Below, piece after piece: positions 16,774-25,801 of a stretch of DNA of 64,000 nucleotides. Under the pieces are notes generated by a model. That model saw nothing but the letters and a program-made list of their open reading frames with translations, was not told the origin of the DNA and ran no database searches. A program made the translations under genes and the position numbers. Numbering within the stretch: the first letter of the stretch is position 1; every line of letters starts with the position of its first letter. Origin of the DNA: an uncultured Alistipes sp. (GTDB taxonomy: Bacteria; Bacteroidota; Bacteroidia; Bacteroidales; Rikenellaceae); assembly GCA_944320685.1 (NCBI GenBank), contig CALUIK010000008.1, forward strand, positions 47,528 through 111,527, read 5' to 3'.

Positions 16774-17391
16774 ATGTATGTAGCTATTGCAGGCAATATA
16801 GGCAGCGGGAAGACTACCCTTACGGAGATGCTGACGCGCCGTTACGGCGCCAAGGCCTATTACGAGGAGACCGACAACCCTTATATCGGCGACTTCTACA
16901 ACGATATGAGCCGTTGGGCGTTCCATTTGCAGATATCGTTTCTGGGCAGCCGCATACGTCAGACGCTCGATATGCTTGCCGATGGCAGCGATTACATATT
17001 TCAGGACCGTACGATATACGAGGATGCGCATATCTTCGCCGACAATCTCCACCAGATGGGGCTGATGACCAGCCGCGACTTCGCCACCTACATGCGTATC
17101 TTCGACCTTACGACGAATCTGGTGCCGCAACCCGACGTGCTCATATACCTGCGTGCAGGCATCCCGACGCTGGTGGCGCAGATCAAGCGCCGCGGTCGCG
17201 AGTACGAGATGAATATCGACGAGAACTACCTGCGCCGCCTGAACGAGAAATACGAATACTGGATCGGCAGCATATACAAGGGCGAGGTGCTGATCGTCGA
17301 CAAGGATGTCGAGGATTTCGTGCAGGACGGCTCGGCTTTCGAGAGCATATGCGAGCGTCTTGCCCGTTACGATAAAACGCCGAAGCGATGA
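16774..17391 (+). CDS. deoxynucleoside kinase
   Basis: A 205-residue kinase of the dNK/deoxyguanosine-deoxyadenosine kinase family. It has the P-loop GNIGSGKTT (residues 7-15), the 'EETDNPYIGDFY' substrate segment, the 'QDRTIYEDAHIFA' motif containing the DR pair, and a lid with 'KRRGREYE'. It phosphorylates salvaged deoxynucleosides; which base is preferred cannot be read from the sequence. Its stop overlaps the start of the rRNA methyltransferase gene (ATGATG junction), indicating coupled translation. Confidence 0.9.
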   Translation: MYVAIAGNIGSGKTTLTEMLTRRYGAKAYYEETDNPYIGDFYNDMSRWAFHLQISFLGSRIRQTLDMLADGSDYIFQDRTIYEDAHIFADNLHQMGLMTSRDFATYMRIFDLTTNLVPQPDVLIYLRAGIPTLVAQIKRRGREYEMNIDENYLRRLNEKYEYWIGSIYKGEVLIVDKDVEDFVQDGSAFESICERLARYDKTPKR

Positions 17392-18764
17392 TGCCGCTGC
17401 CCGAAAAGTTCGTCGAGCGCATGCGGCGAGAGCTGGGTGCGGCCGAAGCCGAGGCCTTGTGTGCCGCCTTGGACGGTAGGGCGTCGACCTCGGTGCGTTG
17501 GAACGACGCCAAATGCGGGGCGGCGCAGCCGTCGGGCAGGGCGGTGGAGTGGAGTCCGTCGGGACGGCGTCTCGACGAGCGCCCGGCCTTTACGCTCGAT
17601 CCCGACTTCCACGGCGGTGCATACTATGTGCAGGAGGCGAGTTCGCAGTTCGCCGGTTATATCCTGACTTCGGCGGCTGGCGGTGCGGAGCGGTGCCGCG
17701 GCATGCGCGTACTGGACATGTGTGCCGCTCCAGGTGGCAAGGCCACGCACTATGCCTCGCTTGTAGGGTGCGGTGGCCTCGTGGTGGCGAATGAGATAAA
17801 CCGTTCGCGAGCCGCGGTGCTGGCGGACAATATCCGCAAGTGGGGTACGGGCAACGTGGCTGTCACGTGCTGCGATTCGGCCCGTGCGGGCTCGCTCGAA
17901 GGGTGGTTCGACGCCGTGGCCGTGGATGCCCCCTGCTCGGGTGAGGGCATGTTCCGCAAATCGGAGGAGGCCCGCGCACAGTGGAGCGAGGCGGCCGTGG
18001 CGATGTGTGCCGAGCGGCAGGTTGAGATTGCGGTCAACGCTTTTAGGGCCCTGCGGCGCGGCGGGATATTCATATACAGTACCTGTACATTCAACCGTAC
18101 GGAGAATGAGAATGTCTTGCGCCGCATAGGCGAGGTGCTGGGCGACGGGTTGTGCGAGACACCGGAGGTGGAGGCCGATGCGTCGTGGGGCGTGGCCGCG
18201 GGGCGCGAAGGCGCGTTCCGCACATTCCGCTTTTTCCCGCATCGCGTCGAAGGCGAAGGGATGTTTCTTGCCGTGGCGCGGCGTGCGGACGGGCCGGAGA
18301 GGGTGCGCGATCCCAAATTGCGCCGCAACGTGGTGTCGCCTGTCGATTCCCGTACGTCTAAGGAGCTGGCGAGGTGGGTTGCCTGTCCCGAGGCTATGCG
18401 TTTTATGTCGGCGGGGGATACCCTTTACGGGTGCTATGCCGGCCGTTATGACGATATTGTGCTGTTGTCGGAGAGACTCGCCGTGATATATTCCGGCGTC
18501 GCGATGGGACAGGTTTTCAAGGGAGTGTTGCGTCCCGACGGAGCATTGGCGCTATATGCAGGTATGTCGCGCGGGGCGGTTCCGTGCCGCGATGTGTCGG
18601 CGGCGGAGGCGCTGCGTTTCCTCCGCAAGCAGGATATGGATGCCGCGGGATTCGAACAGGGATTGAATGTGGTTACGTGCGGCGGTCTGCCTCTGGGCTT
18701 CGTGAAACGTGTAGGCGCGCGGGTGAACAATATGTACCCCAATTCGTTGAGAATACTCAAATGA
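17388..18764 (+). CDS. RsmF/RsmB-type rRNA (cytosine-C5) methyltransferase
   Basis: A 458-residue SAM-dependent RNA m5C methyltransferase. The SAM motif is 'DMCAAPGGKATH' (about residues 110-121), the 'VDAPCSGEGMFRKS' motif IV has Cys183, and motif VI 'YSTCTFNRTENE' has Cys233; the two cysteines release and attack the target base. The C-terminal part matches the extra PUA-like region of RsmF, which modifies 16S rRNA. The target site is inferred. It overlaps the end of the deoxynucleoside kinase gene. Confidence 0.9.
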   Translation: MMPLPEKFVERMRRELGAAEAEALCAALDGRASTSVRWNDAKCGAAQPSGRAVEWSPSGRRLDERPAFTLDPDFHGGAYYVQEASSQFAGYILTSAAGGAERCRGMRVLDMCAAPGGKATHYASLVGCGGLVVANEINRSRAAVLADNIRKWGTGNVAVTCCDSARAGSLEGWFDAVAVDAPCSGEGMFRKSEEARAQWSEAAVAMCAERQVEIAVNAFRALRRGGIFIYSTCTFNRTENENVLRRIGEVLGDGLCETPEVEADASWGVAAGREGAFRTFRFFPHRVEGEGMFLAVARRADGPERVRDPKLRRNVVSPVDSRTSKELARWVACPEAMRFMSAGDTLYGCYAGRYDDIVLLSERLAVIYSGVAMGQVFKGVLRPDGALALYAGMSRGAVPCRDVSAAEALRFLRKQDMDAAGFEQGLNVVTCGGLPLGFVKRVGARVNNMYPNSLRILK

Positions 18765-18808
18765 TATGCGGGGCGGGGTGGCGATATGTTGCAATGAAGA
18801 GTTTTTGA

Positions 18809-19510
18809 ATGGTTATGGCTGCAAAGAAGATGTTTTATTCGATGGGCGAGGTGTCGGAGATGTTCGATGTCAATCCGTCACTGATACGCCATTGGGAGTC
18901 GAAGTTCGACTGCCTGCGCCCTCATAAGAACAAAAAGGGAAACCGTATGTTCTCGCCGTCGGATATTGAGAAACTCAAACAGATATATCACCTTGTCAAG
19001 GAGCGCGGCATGACGCTCGAGGGTGCTAACAGGGCTATGAAGAGTTCGCGCGGCGGCTTGTCGCGCGATACGGAACTGCTTGAACGCCTGCAGTGTATAC
19101 GCGCAGCTCTGGAGGAAGTGCGCGAGGAGTTGCGTGACGGCGTGCAGGACGCGATTGTCGACGCCGATGCGGAAGGTGCCGCGGCGGTGGAAGCCGTGCG
19201 ATTCGGAGTGCCGGACGCGGATGAGGAACCGGACCCCGTCTCGGGGCAGGAGCCCGTTGCGAAGAGTGCTGCGGAAGGTGCCGCGGCGGAGGCTGACGGT
19301 GCGGTATCCGAAGGCGCGGCGGATGGCGGAGACACATCACGGGCCGCGGCGGATGCCATGCCACGTACGGCAGACGCCGCAGGTGCCGTGACCGAACCGA
19401 AACCGGCCGTAGCGGGGGCCGTGCCGCCCAAGGGCCGTACGCGCCGGCGCAGGAAGGGAGATGACGAGGACAAGGAGCTGTTCCCGTTCTACGAGCAGTC
19501 GTTGTTTTAA
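18809..19510 (+). CDS. MerR family transcriptional regulator with a long Ala/Glu-rich tail
   Basis: A 233-residue protein. Residues 1-75 form a MerR-type winged helix ('SMGEVSEMFDVNPSLIRHWESKF', 'KKGNRMFSPSDIEKLKQIYHL'). The short helix that follows could dimerise, but there is no recognisable ligand domain. From about residue 105 the sequence is low-complexity, rich in Ala, Glu, Asp and Pro, and ends in a basic patch (RTRRRRK) followed by an acidic and aromatic end. An ATG at 18815 is an alternative start. It is 17 bp upstream of the Nif3 gene. Confidence 0.8.
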   Translation: MVMAAKKMFYSMGEVSEMFDVNPSLIRHWESKFDCLRPHKNKKGNRMFSPSDIEKLKQIYHLVKERGMTLEGANRAMKSSRGGLSRDTELLERLQCIRAALEEVREELRDGVQDAIVDADAEGAAAVEAVRFGVPDADEEPDPVSGQEPVAKSAAEGAAAEADGAVSEGAADGGDTSRAAADAMPRTADAAGAVTEPKPAVAGAVPPKGRTRRRRKGDDEDKELFPFYEQSLF

Positions 19511-19527
19511 ACGATAAGATTCAAGAT

Positions 19528-20313
19528 ATGAAGATCAGAGATGTCGCGGCAGCGATCGAGGAGTTCGCACCGCTCGGATTGCAGGAGTCGTACGATAATG
19601 CCGGCCTCGCCGTGGGCCGCCCTGATGACGAGGTGCACAAGGCGCTGCTGGCTGTGGATGTGACCGAAGAGGTGATTGAAGAGGCTTCAGCCGAGGACTG
19701 CGACTTGATAATCACGCACCATCCCGTTATATTCCATCCGTTGAAACGGCTGAACTCGGCATCGTACACCGAACGCTGCGTCGAGCAGGCCGTGCGGCGG
19801 GGTATAGCGCTGTATGCCGCGCATACGAACCTTGACAGTACGCCCGAGGGGATGAGTTGGCGTGTGGGCCACATGCTTGGTCTTGAGGGTATGGAAGTGC
19901 TGGAACCGTCACCCGCGGGCGGCGGTGCCGGTTTCGGTGTGGTGGGCGCTCTGCCGTCAGCGCAGGCGAGCGGGGAGTTCATGCGCAGGGTGATGGCGCG
20001 CTTTGGCGTGCGGGCGCTGCGTCACGGCGACATTGTGTGCGACAGGGTGCGCCGTGTGGCCGTATGCACGGGTGCCGGAGGCTCGCTCATAGACGAGGCC
20101 CATGCGGCCGGTGCGGAGATATATCTCACGGCCGATTTGCGGTATAACGACTTCATGCGCCATGAAGGACGTATGATTTTGGTAGATATGGGCCATTTCG
20201 AGAGTGAATATTGCGCAATTGAAATATTATTTGATATTTTGTCAAAAAAATTACCTATCTTTGCCATTCGCAAAAGTGTGCGTTCGCGCAATCCCGTGAA
20301 CTATATGGTGTGA
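19528..20313 (+). CDS. Nif3-like dinuclear metal centre protein
   Basis: A 261-residue Nif3/YbgI family protein without the inserted CutA-like domain that many longer homologues have. Metal ligands are visible in 'IITHHPVIFHPLK' (His-His near residues 71-72), 'AAHTNLD' and the C-terminal 'DMGHFESE'. Family members form toroidal hexamers with a di-metal site; the physiological role is unsettled (a GTP cyclohydrolase-like activity has been suggested for the family). Its last 90 bp are unusually AT-rich and seem to carry the promoter for the next gene. Confidence 0.9.
   Translation: MKIRDVAAAIEEFAPLGLQESYDNAGLAVGRPDDEVHKALLAVDVTEEVIEEASAEDCDLIITHHPVIFHPLKRLNSASYTERCVEQAVRRGIALYAAHTNLDSTPEGMSWRVGHMLGLEGMEVLEPSPAGGGAGFGVVGALPSAQASGEFMRRVMARFGVRALRHGDIVCDRVRRVAVCTGAGGSLIDEAHAAGAEIYLTADLRYNDFMRHEGRMILVDMGHFESEYCAIEILFDILSKKLPIFAIRKSVRSRNPVNYMV
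20231..20263 (+). promoter_or_regulatory. promoter inside the 3' end of the Nif3 gene
   Basis: TTG (20231-20233), 22 bp, TATCTTTG (20256-20263) in an AT-rich island, about 118 bp before the zinc-ribbon gene. Confidence 0.55.
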
Positions 20314-20380
20314 GCGGTTGCGTTTGCCGTTTCTACGGAGATGTGCGGATTATTTGGCAGGCGTAAATTTAATATTATAT

Positions 20381-21133
20381 ATGGCACAGAAGAAAACATC
20401 CGATGTCGACTACTCGATGCAGGAGAAGATCATGGCACTCTACGAGTTGCAGAAGATCGATTCGCAGATCGACGAGATTAACAAGGTGAAGGGGGAATTG
20501 CCTCTGGAAGTGCAGGATCTCGAGGACGAAATCGAGGGATTGAAGACCCGCATCGACAACATCAACGGTGAGATCGAGGAGTTCAATACGCTCACCAAGC
20601 AGCGCCGCCGCGAGGTAGATCAGGCCAAGATACAGATAAACAACTACAAGGCGCAGCAGAACAATGTCCGCAACAACCGCGAGTTCGACGCCATCACCAA
20701 GGAGATAGAGTATCAGGAGCTGGAGATAGAACTTGCCGAGAAGCGACTCAAGGAGTATGCCGCAGGCATCAAGCAGAAGAAAGCGCTGCTGGAGGAGGCC
20801 GAGGCCGTTGTCGCGGACCGCACTATCGATCTCAACGACAAGAAATCGGAGTTGGAGAGCATTGAGGCGGAGACTGCAGATCAGGTGGTGGCCCTGCGGG
20901 AAAAGGCCGAAAAGGCCAAGACGCGCATCGACGAGCGTCTGTTGTCGGCTTACGAGCGTATCCGTAGCAGTGTCCGCAACGGGTTGGCTGTCGTTACGGT
21001 CAAGCGCGACGCCTGCAGCGGATGCTTCAACCATATTCCGCCCCAGCGTCAGGCAGACATACGCCAAGGCAAGAAACTCATCGTGTGCGAATATTGCGGC
21101 CGCATTCTGGTCAATGACACGAACGAGGGGTAA
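20381..21133 (+). CDS. coiled-coil protein with C-terminal C4 zinc ribbon
   Basis: A 250-residue protein: a long charged coiled coil (about residues 15-185) with 'NNYKAQQNNVRNNREFDAI' in the middle, then a C4 zinc ribbon 'CSGCFNHI' ... 'CEYCGRIL'. This matches the DUF164/CdsZ-like zinc-ribbon family found in most Bacteroidetes and other phyla, which has no settled role. The start at 20381 has the natural MAQKK N-terminus; the frame to 20318 adds no conserved sequence. A strong terminator follows. Confidence 0.85.
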   Translation: MAQKKTSDVDYSMQEKIMALYELQKIDSQIDEINKVKGELPLEVQDLEDEIEGLKTRIDNINGEIEEFNTLTKQRRREVDQAKIQINNYKAQQNNVRNNREFDAITKEIEYQELEIELAEKRLKEYAAGIKQKKALLEEAEAVVADRTIDLNDKKSELESIEAETADQVVALREKAEKAKTRIDERLLSAYERIRSSVRNGLAVVTVKRDACSGCFNHIPPQRQADIRQGKKLIVCEYCGRILVNDTNEG

Positions 21134-21187
21134 GGCGCCGCGTCCCCTGCTGTAAAAGGCACGGCGGGTTTCGCGATGAAAGCTAAC

Positions 21188-21221
21188 GGGATGAATCCGA
21201 AAGGGTTTATCCCCTTTTTTT
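21188..21221 (+). terminator. Rho-independent terminator after the zinc-ribbon gene
   Basis: An 11-bp stem (21188-21198 with 21203-21213, two G-U pairs), a GAAA tetraloop and a T-tract. Confidence 0.9.
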
Positions 21222-21268
21222 GTTTGTAAAAAATGGACACCGACTTCGGTAATTTCCAAAATAATGAC

Positions 21269-21276
21269 TACATTTG
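21269..21276 (+). promoter_or_regulatory. -7 element of the nadE promoter
   Basis: TACATTTG, 45 bp before nadE. The -33 region reads TTCGG rather than TTG. Confidence 0.5.
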
Positions 21277-21321
21277 CGACGAATTTTACGGATGTCGAAC
21301 GATTAATCTGAAAAGAGGATA

Positions 21322-22905
21322 ATGAAGATAGCTCTTGCCCAGTTGAACTATACCATCGGCGATATCGAAGGCAATGCCGCCAAGATAGTCGGCGCAGTGG
21401 AAAAAGCCGATAAAGAGGGTGCCGATCTTGTGCTGTTCGCCGAGTATGCCGTCAGCGGCACGCCGGCGTACGATCTCTTGCGGAAAACCACTTTCCTGTC
21501 GCTCTGCGAGGAGGCGCTCGAACGCATTGCCAAATATTGCCGCAGGGTAACGGCCATCGTTGGATCTCCTCTGCTGACGAACCGAGGCGCGGTTAGTGCC
21601 GCTGCAGTGCTCCGTAACGGCAGGATAACTGATATCGTAGAGAAGAATTACATTACGGCTCGCCGCGAGATGGGATTCATTATCTCTGGCGGAGGATACA
21701 AAGTCGTAGATGTGTGCGGCCGCAATATAGCCGTTATGGTTGGCGATGACCTGTCACACCCGCACGAACTCGATAAGGAGGCCGATTTCGTCGTGAGCAT
21801 CAACTCGCGCCGTTACGGCAAAGGGCTGCTCACGTACCGTTACGAAACCATGCGGCGTCTGACTTATACGGAGTGTCGTAACATCATAATGATAAATCAG
21901 GTCGGGGGTTCCGGGGACTTGGTCTATGACGGCACCTCTGGCGTGATGAACAAGCAGGGCAATGTGGAACTTATGATGAAGAGTTTTGAGGAGGACTTCA
22001 GCATCTTCGATACGGCGGTTCCTCATAACGAAGTGGCCGTGCCCTATACCACATACAACGACCGTACGCGCATGATATACAAGGCGGCATGCCTCGGCCT
22101 GCGCGATTTCTTCCACAAGAGCGGCTATACGAAGGCCTGTGTCGGCCTTTCGGGAGGCATCGATTCGTCGGTCGTGGCGTGTCTTGCCGTTGGAGCTCTG
22201 GGTGCCGAGAATGTGCGGGGGCTGATGATGCCGTCGCAGTTCTCGTCGATTGATTCTGTGGAGGATGCCAAATGCTTGGCCGAGAATCTGGGCATAGAGT
22301 ACAGCGTGCTTCCAATAAACGAGGCGTACACGGCGATCATGGATACGCTCAAACCCGTTACGGGCGGAACGGAGTTCGATGCCACGGAGGAAAACATACA
22401 GTCGCGCATACGCACGGTGCTGCTCATGGCACTGCAGAACAAGGACGGCTACGTGTTGCTCAACTCTTCGAACAAGAGCGAGAACGCTATCGGATGGTGC
22501 ACGTTGTACGGTGATACGGCCGGTGCGTTCAGTGTTACGGGCGACCTGTACAAGAGCGAAGTGTACGATCTGGCGCGTTATATCAATCTCAAGTTCGATA
22601 ATGTAATTCCCGAAAGCATATTGAAGAAGGAGCCTTCTTCGGAACTCCATCCCAACCAGCGAGACAGCGATACGCTGCCTCCGTACGAGGTGGTCGACGC
22701 CATCCTATACCGCATGATCGAGGAGGGGCAGCACCGCGAGGAGATAATAAACGCCGGTTTCGATTCGGAGGTGGTGGAGAAGATACATACCATGATCATG
22801 CAGAACGTCAAGAAACGTTACCAGTATCCGCCTGTTCTGCGCCTGTCGGTATGTTCGTTCCGCCACGAGTGTCTCCTGCCGCTGATAAACAAGTACGGTT
22901 ATTAG
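21322..22905 (+). CDS. nadE: NAD+ synthase with a degenerate glutaminase domain
   Basis: A 527-residue two-domain NadE. Residues 1-235 are a nitrilase-fold glutaminase domain; residues 255-527 are the synthetase, with the ATP-pyrophosphatase P-loop SGGIDSS (277-283). In a glutamine-dependent enzyme the triad is Glu, Lys and Cys. Glu41 and Lys108 are present, but the segment that normally reads 'CEDLW' is 'GDDLS' (residues 141-145), so the nucleophilic Cys is missing. The protein should still convert deamido-NAD to NAD+ with ammonia. It starts a rightward block before the Rnf operon. Confidence 0.92.
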   Translation: MKIALAQLNYTIGDIEGNAAKIVGAVEKADKEGADLVLFAEYAVSGTPAYDLLRKTTFLSLCEEALERIAKYCRRVTAIVGSPLLTNRGAVSAAAVLRNGRITDIVEKNYITARREMGFIISGGGYKVVDVCGRNIAVMVGDDLSHPHELDKEADFVVSINSRRYGKGLLTYRYETMRRLTYTECRNIIMINQVGGSGDLVYDGTSGVMNKQGNVELMMKSFEEDFSIFDTAVPHNEVAVPYTTYNDRTRMIYKAACLGLRDFFHKSGYTKACVGLSGGIDSSVVACLAVGALGAENVRGLMMPSQFSSIDSVEDAKCLAENLGIEYSVLPINEAYTAIMDTLKPVTGGTEFDATEENIQSRIRTVLLMALQNKDGYVLLNSSNKSENAIGWCTLYGDTAGAFSVTGDLYKSEVYDLARYINLKFDNVIPESILKKEPSSELHPNQRDSDTLPPYEVVDAILYRMIEEGQHREEIINAGFDSEVVEKIHTMIMQNVKKRYQYPPVLRLSVCSFRHECLLPLINKYGY

Positions 22906-22936
22906 TTCAACGCGGTAATATTTGCAGTGCGCTACG

Positions 22937-23365
22937 ATGGAGAGTGCTGATATCAGGCATTGCGGCGAGGTGATACGTACGGACGGTACTACCGTGTACG
23001 TGCGCATGAAGGTGGAGAGTGCGTGCAGCGCCTGCCATGCACGCGGTGTGTGCGGAGCAGGGGATGCCGCCGACAAGGTGGTGGAGGTGGAGACCCCGAA
23101 TGCCGCGGCGTACCGAGCGGGCGAGGAGGTCGTGATATCGCTGCAGCGGAAAAGTATGGCAGCCGAGTCGGTCATATTGGCCTACGCGGCGCCTTTTTTC
23201 GTTTTAATGGCATTGCTTGTATCGCTGCTTGCGGCGGGTGTGGGCGAGGGTATCGCCGCGTTGTCGGCCATCGCAGGAGTGTTGTTCTATTACGGGGTGC
23301 TTTACCTGCTGCGAGACAAGTTGCGCAAAGAGATAAAATTCACAATAACTAAACAAACAAAATGA
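22937..23365 (+). CDS. RseC/MucC family protein, Rnf-associated
   Basis: A 142-residue protein. The N-terminal soluble part has four Cys in 'CSACHARGVCGAG', followed by two membrane helices (about residues 78-125). This is the SoxR-reducing-system protein RseC family, which in Bacteroidetes heads the rnf operon. It overlaps rnfB by 4 bp (ATGA). The ATG at 22937 was taken as start because the upstream codon is only TTG. A reducing or assembly role for Rnf is plausible but not shown. Confidence 0.88.
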   Translation: MESADIRHCGEVIRTDGTTVYVRMKVESACSACHARGVCGAGDAADKVVEVETPNAAAYRAGEEVVISLQRKSMAAESVILAYAAPFFVLMALLVSLLAAGVGEGIAALSAIAGVLFYYGVLYLLRDKLRKEIKFTITKQTK

Positions 23366-24402
23366 CGGTATTATTATCTACTATTTTGACACTCAGCGTG
23401 CTGGGTATCTTAGCCGCCGTTGTGCTCTACTTCGTGGCACAAAAGTTCAAGGTGGAGGAGGACCCTCGCATCGACGAGGTGGAAAAGATGCTCCCGGGTG
23501 CCAACTGCGGCGGCTGCGGTTTCGCCGGATGCCGCGGTATGGCCGATGCTCTGGTCAAGAACGACGATATCTCGACGTTGTTCTGCCCCGTCGGCGGTGG
23601 CGATACGATGAAGTCTATCGCCTCATATCTGGGCAAGGCCGCTCCCGACAAGGAGCCTATGGTGGCTACGGTACGTTGCGGCGGTGTATGCGACAAGCGT
23701 CCGCGTACCAATACGTTCGACGGCGCCAAGAGTTGTGCCGTGGTATCATCGCTCTATGTCGGCGAGACGGCCTGTGCGTACGGCTGCCTCGGTTACGGCG
23801 ACTGCGTCGAAGCATGTGTCTTCGACGCCATACGCATCAACCCCGAGACGGGCATCGCCGAGGTCGATGCCGAGAAATGTACGGCTTGCGGCGCATGCGT
23901 CAAGGCCTGTCCGAAGAATATCATCGAACTGCGCAAGAAGTGGCCGAAGGGCCGTGCCGTCTATGTCGGGTGTATGTCGAAGGACAAAGGTGCCGTCGTG
24001 ATGAAGGCCTGCAAGACGGGATGTATCGGTTGCGGAAAGTGCGAGAAGGTTTGTGCGTTCGGCGCCATCACCGTCGAGAACAATCTGGCATACATCGACC
24101 CGCAGAAATGCAAGTTGTGCCGCAAGTGCGTCAACGAGTGCCCCACGGGAGCCATCAAGCTGGTTGGTATGGATCCCCTGCCCAAGACGCCGAAGGCGCC
24201 TGCCGCCAAGCCTGTGGAGGGTGCGGCCGCAAAGGCTGATGCCGCAAAACCCGCGGCAGCTGCCATTAAAGGCGGTGAGGCTGGTGCGGTGAAGGCTGCA
24301 CCGGAAGCGCAGGCCGGGTCTTCCGCCGAGAAAGGTGCCGCCGAGGTGAAGACGGCGTGTACGGCCGCCGCGAAGAACGATAGTGTTAAGGAGCAGAAAT
24401 AA
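23362..24402 (+). CDS. rnfB: Rnf complex subunit RnfB (polyferredoxin)
   Basis: RnfB passes electrons from ferredoxin into the Na+/H+-pumping ferredoxin:NAD+ oxidoreductase. The 346-residue protein has an N-terminal membrane helix (2-25), the Fe-S motif CGGCGFAGC with Cys49, 52, 57 and 75, and several ferredoxin clusters ('CTACGACVKACP', 'CIGCGKCEKVC', 'CKLCRKCVNECP'). The last 70 residues are a low-complexity Ala/Lys/Pro/Glu tail that is not part of the fold. It lies between rseC and rnfC. Confidence 0.95.
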   Translation: MTVLLSTILTLSVLGILAAVVLYFVAQKFKVEEDPRIDEVEKMLPGANCGGCGFAGCRGMADALVKNDDISTLFCPVGGGDTMKSIASYLGKAAPDKEPMVATVRCGGVCDKRPRTNTFDGAKSCAVVSSLYVGETACAYGCLGYGDCVEACVFDAIRINPETGIAEVDAEKCTACGACVKACPKNIIELRKKWPKGRAVYVGCMSKDKGAVVMKACKTGCIGCGKCEKVCAFGAITVENNLAYIDPQKCKLCRKCVNECPTGAIKLVGMDPLPKTPKAPAAKPVEGAAAKADAAKPAAAAIKGGEAGAVKAAPEAQAGSSAEKGAAEVKTACTAAAKNDSVKEQK

Positions 24403-24414
24403 ACGGTGCATAAT

Positions 24415-25764
24415 ATGAAGACATTTCCGATAGGCGGAGTTCATCCGTCGGACAATAAGAAGTGGAGCAACACCAAGGCGATAGAGGTGATGGATCTTCC
24501 CGATGTCGTCAACGTTCCGCTCGGACAGCATATAGGCGCACCCGCCACGGCCAAGGTGGCCAAGGGCGACAAGGTGCTGACGGGACAGCTCATAGCCGAA
24601 GCTTCGAGTTTCATGTCGGCCAATATCCATTCGCCCGTATCGGGTACGGTTACGGCAGTCGACATGCAGGTTAACGGTCAGGGGCTGCGCCAGATGATGA
24701 TAACCATAAAGCGCGAAGGCGACGAGTGGCTGCCGTCGATCGACCGTACGCCGCAGCTGGTGCGCGAATGTACGCTGGACAGTGCCGCGATCATCGCCAA
24801 GATTAAGGATGCGGGTGTCGTCGGTATGGGCGGCGCTACGTTCCCCACGCATGTGAAACTGTCTGTACCGCCGGGATGCAAGGCCGAATACCTTATCATA
24901 AACGGTGTGGAGTGCGAGCCGTACCTTACGTCGGACCACCGCACGATGCTCGAACGCGGTGACGAGTTGCTGGTGGGTGTCGAGATACTGAAGCGTGCCG
25001 TGGGGGTGGACAAGGCCGTCATAGGCGTTGAGAACAACAAGCCCGACGCCATAGAGCATCTCCGCCGCCTGATTGCCGAAAAGGGCTACGGCGTTACGGT
25101 CGAGCCGCTGAAGGTACAGTATCCGCAGGGCGGTGAGAAACAACTGATCGCGGCCGTGACGGGGCGTCAGGTGCCGCCTCCGCCGGGCTTGCCGATACAT
25201 GTCGGCGCCGTGGTTTGCAATGTCTCGACGGTCGTTGCCGTATACGAGGCTGTGCAGAAGAACAAGCCGCTGATCGAACGCGTGGTTACGGTGACGGGAA
25301 AGCATGTGCAATCGCCCCGCAACCTGCTCGCACGCATGGGCACGCCCATATCGAAACTGCTGGAGAAGGCCGGCGGCCTGCCCGAGGGTGATGTGAAGGT
25401 CATAAACGGCGGGCCGATGATGGGACGCGCCATGGTCAACCTCGACTCGCCCGTGACGAAGGGTTGTTCGGGCATTACGGTGCTGGACGGTGACGAGGCC
25501 CGTCGCGGCGTGGAGTCGCCATGTATCAAGTGTGCCAAGTGTGTTGCCGCCTGCCCGATGGGGCTGGAACCATACCTCGTGTCGAAGGTGTCGCGCCGCA
25601 AGATGTGGGACCGTGCCGAGCAGGAGCGCGTGACGGATTGCATCGAGTGCGGCTGCTGCCAATATTCGTGTCCAGCCAACATCCCGCTGCTGGACTACAT
25701 ACGTCAGGGCAAGCAGACCGTGATGGGTATCATACGCGCCCGTGCCGCGGCTGCCAAGAAGTAA
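24415..25764 (+). CDS. rnfC: Rnf complex subunit RnfC
   Basis: RnfC is the peripheral NADH-facing subunit. The 449-residue protein has the RnfC barrel-sandwich start ('GGVHPSDNKKWSN'), an NADH/FMN-binding SLBB-type core ('GVVGMGGATFPTHVKL', 'INGVECEPYLTSDHR'), and two [4Fe-4S] motifs 'CIKCAKCVAACP' and 'CIECGCCQYSCP' near the C-terminus. The ATG at 24415 was preferred to the GTG at 24406. Confidence 0.95.
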   Translation: MKTFPIGGVHPSDNKKWSNTKAIEVMDLPDVVNVPLGQHIGAPATAKVAKGDKVLTGQLIAEASSFMSANIHSPVSGTVTAVDMQVNGQGLRQMMITIKREGDEWLPSIDRTPQLVRECTLDSAAIIAKIKDAGVVGMGGATFPTHVKLSVPPGCKAEYLIINGVECEPYLTSDHRTMLERGDELLVGVEILKRAVGVDKAVIGVENNKPDAIEHLRRLIAEKGYGVTVEPLKVQYPQGGEKQLIAAVTGRQVPPPPGLPIHVGAVVCNVSTVVAVYEAVQKNKPLIERVVTVTGKHVQSPRNLLARMGTPISKLLEKAGGLPEGDVKVINGGPMMGRAMVNLDSPVTKGCSGITVLDGDEARRGVESPCIKCAKCVAACPMGLEPYLVSKVSRRKMWDRAEQERVTDCIECGCCQYSCPANIPLLDYIRQGKQTVMGIIRARAAAAKK

Positions 25765-25801
25765 TGTTTCACAGGAAATTAAAAATAGAAGATATAAAAT
25801 C

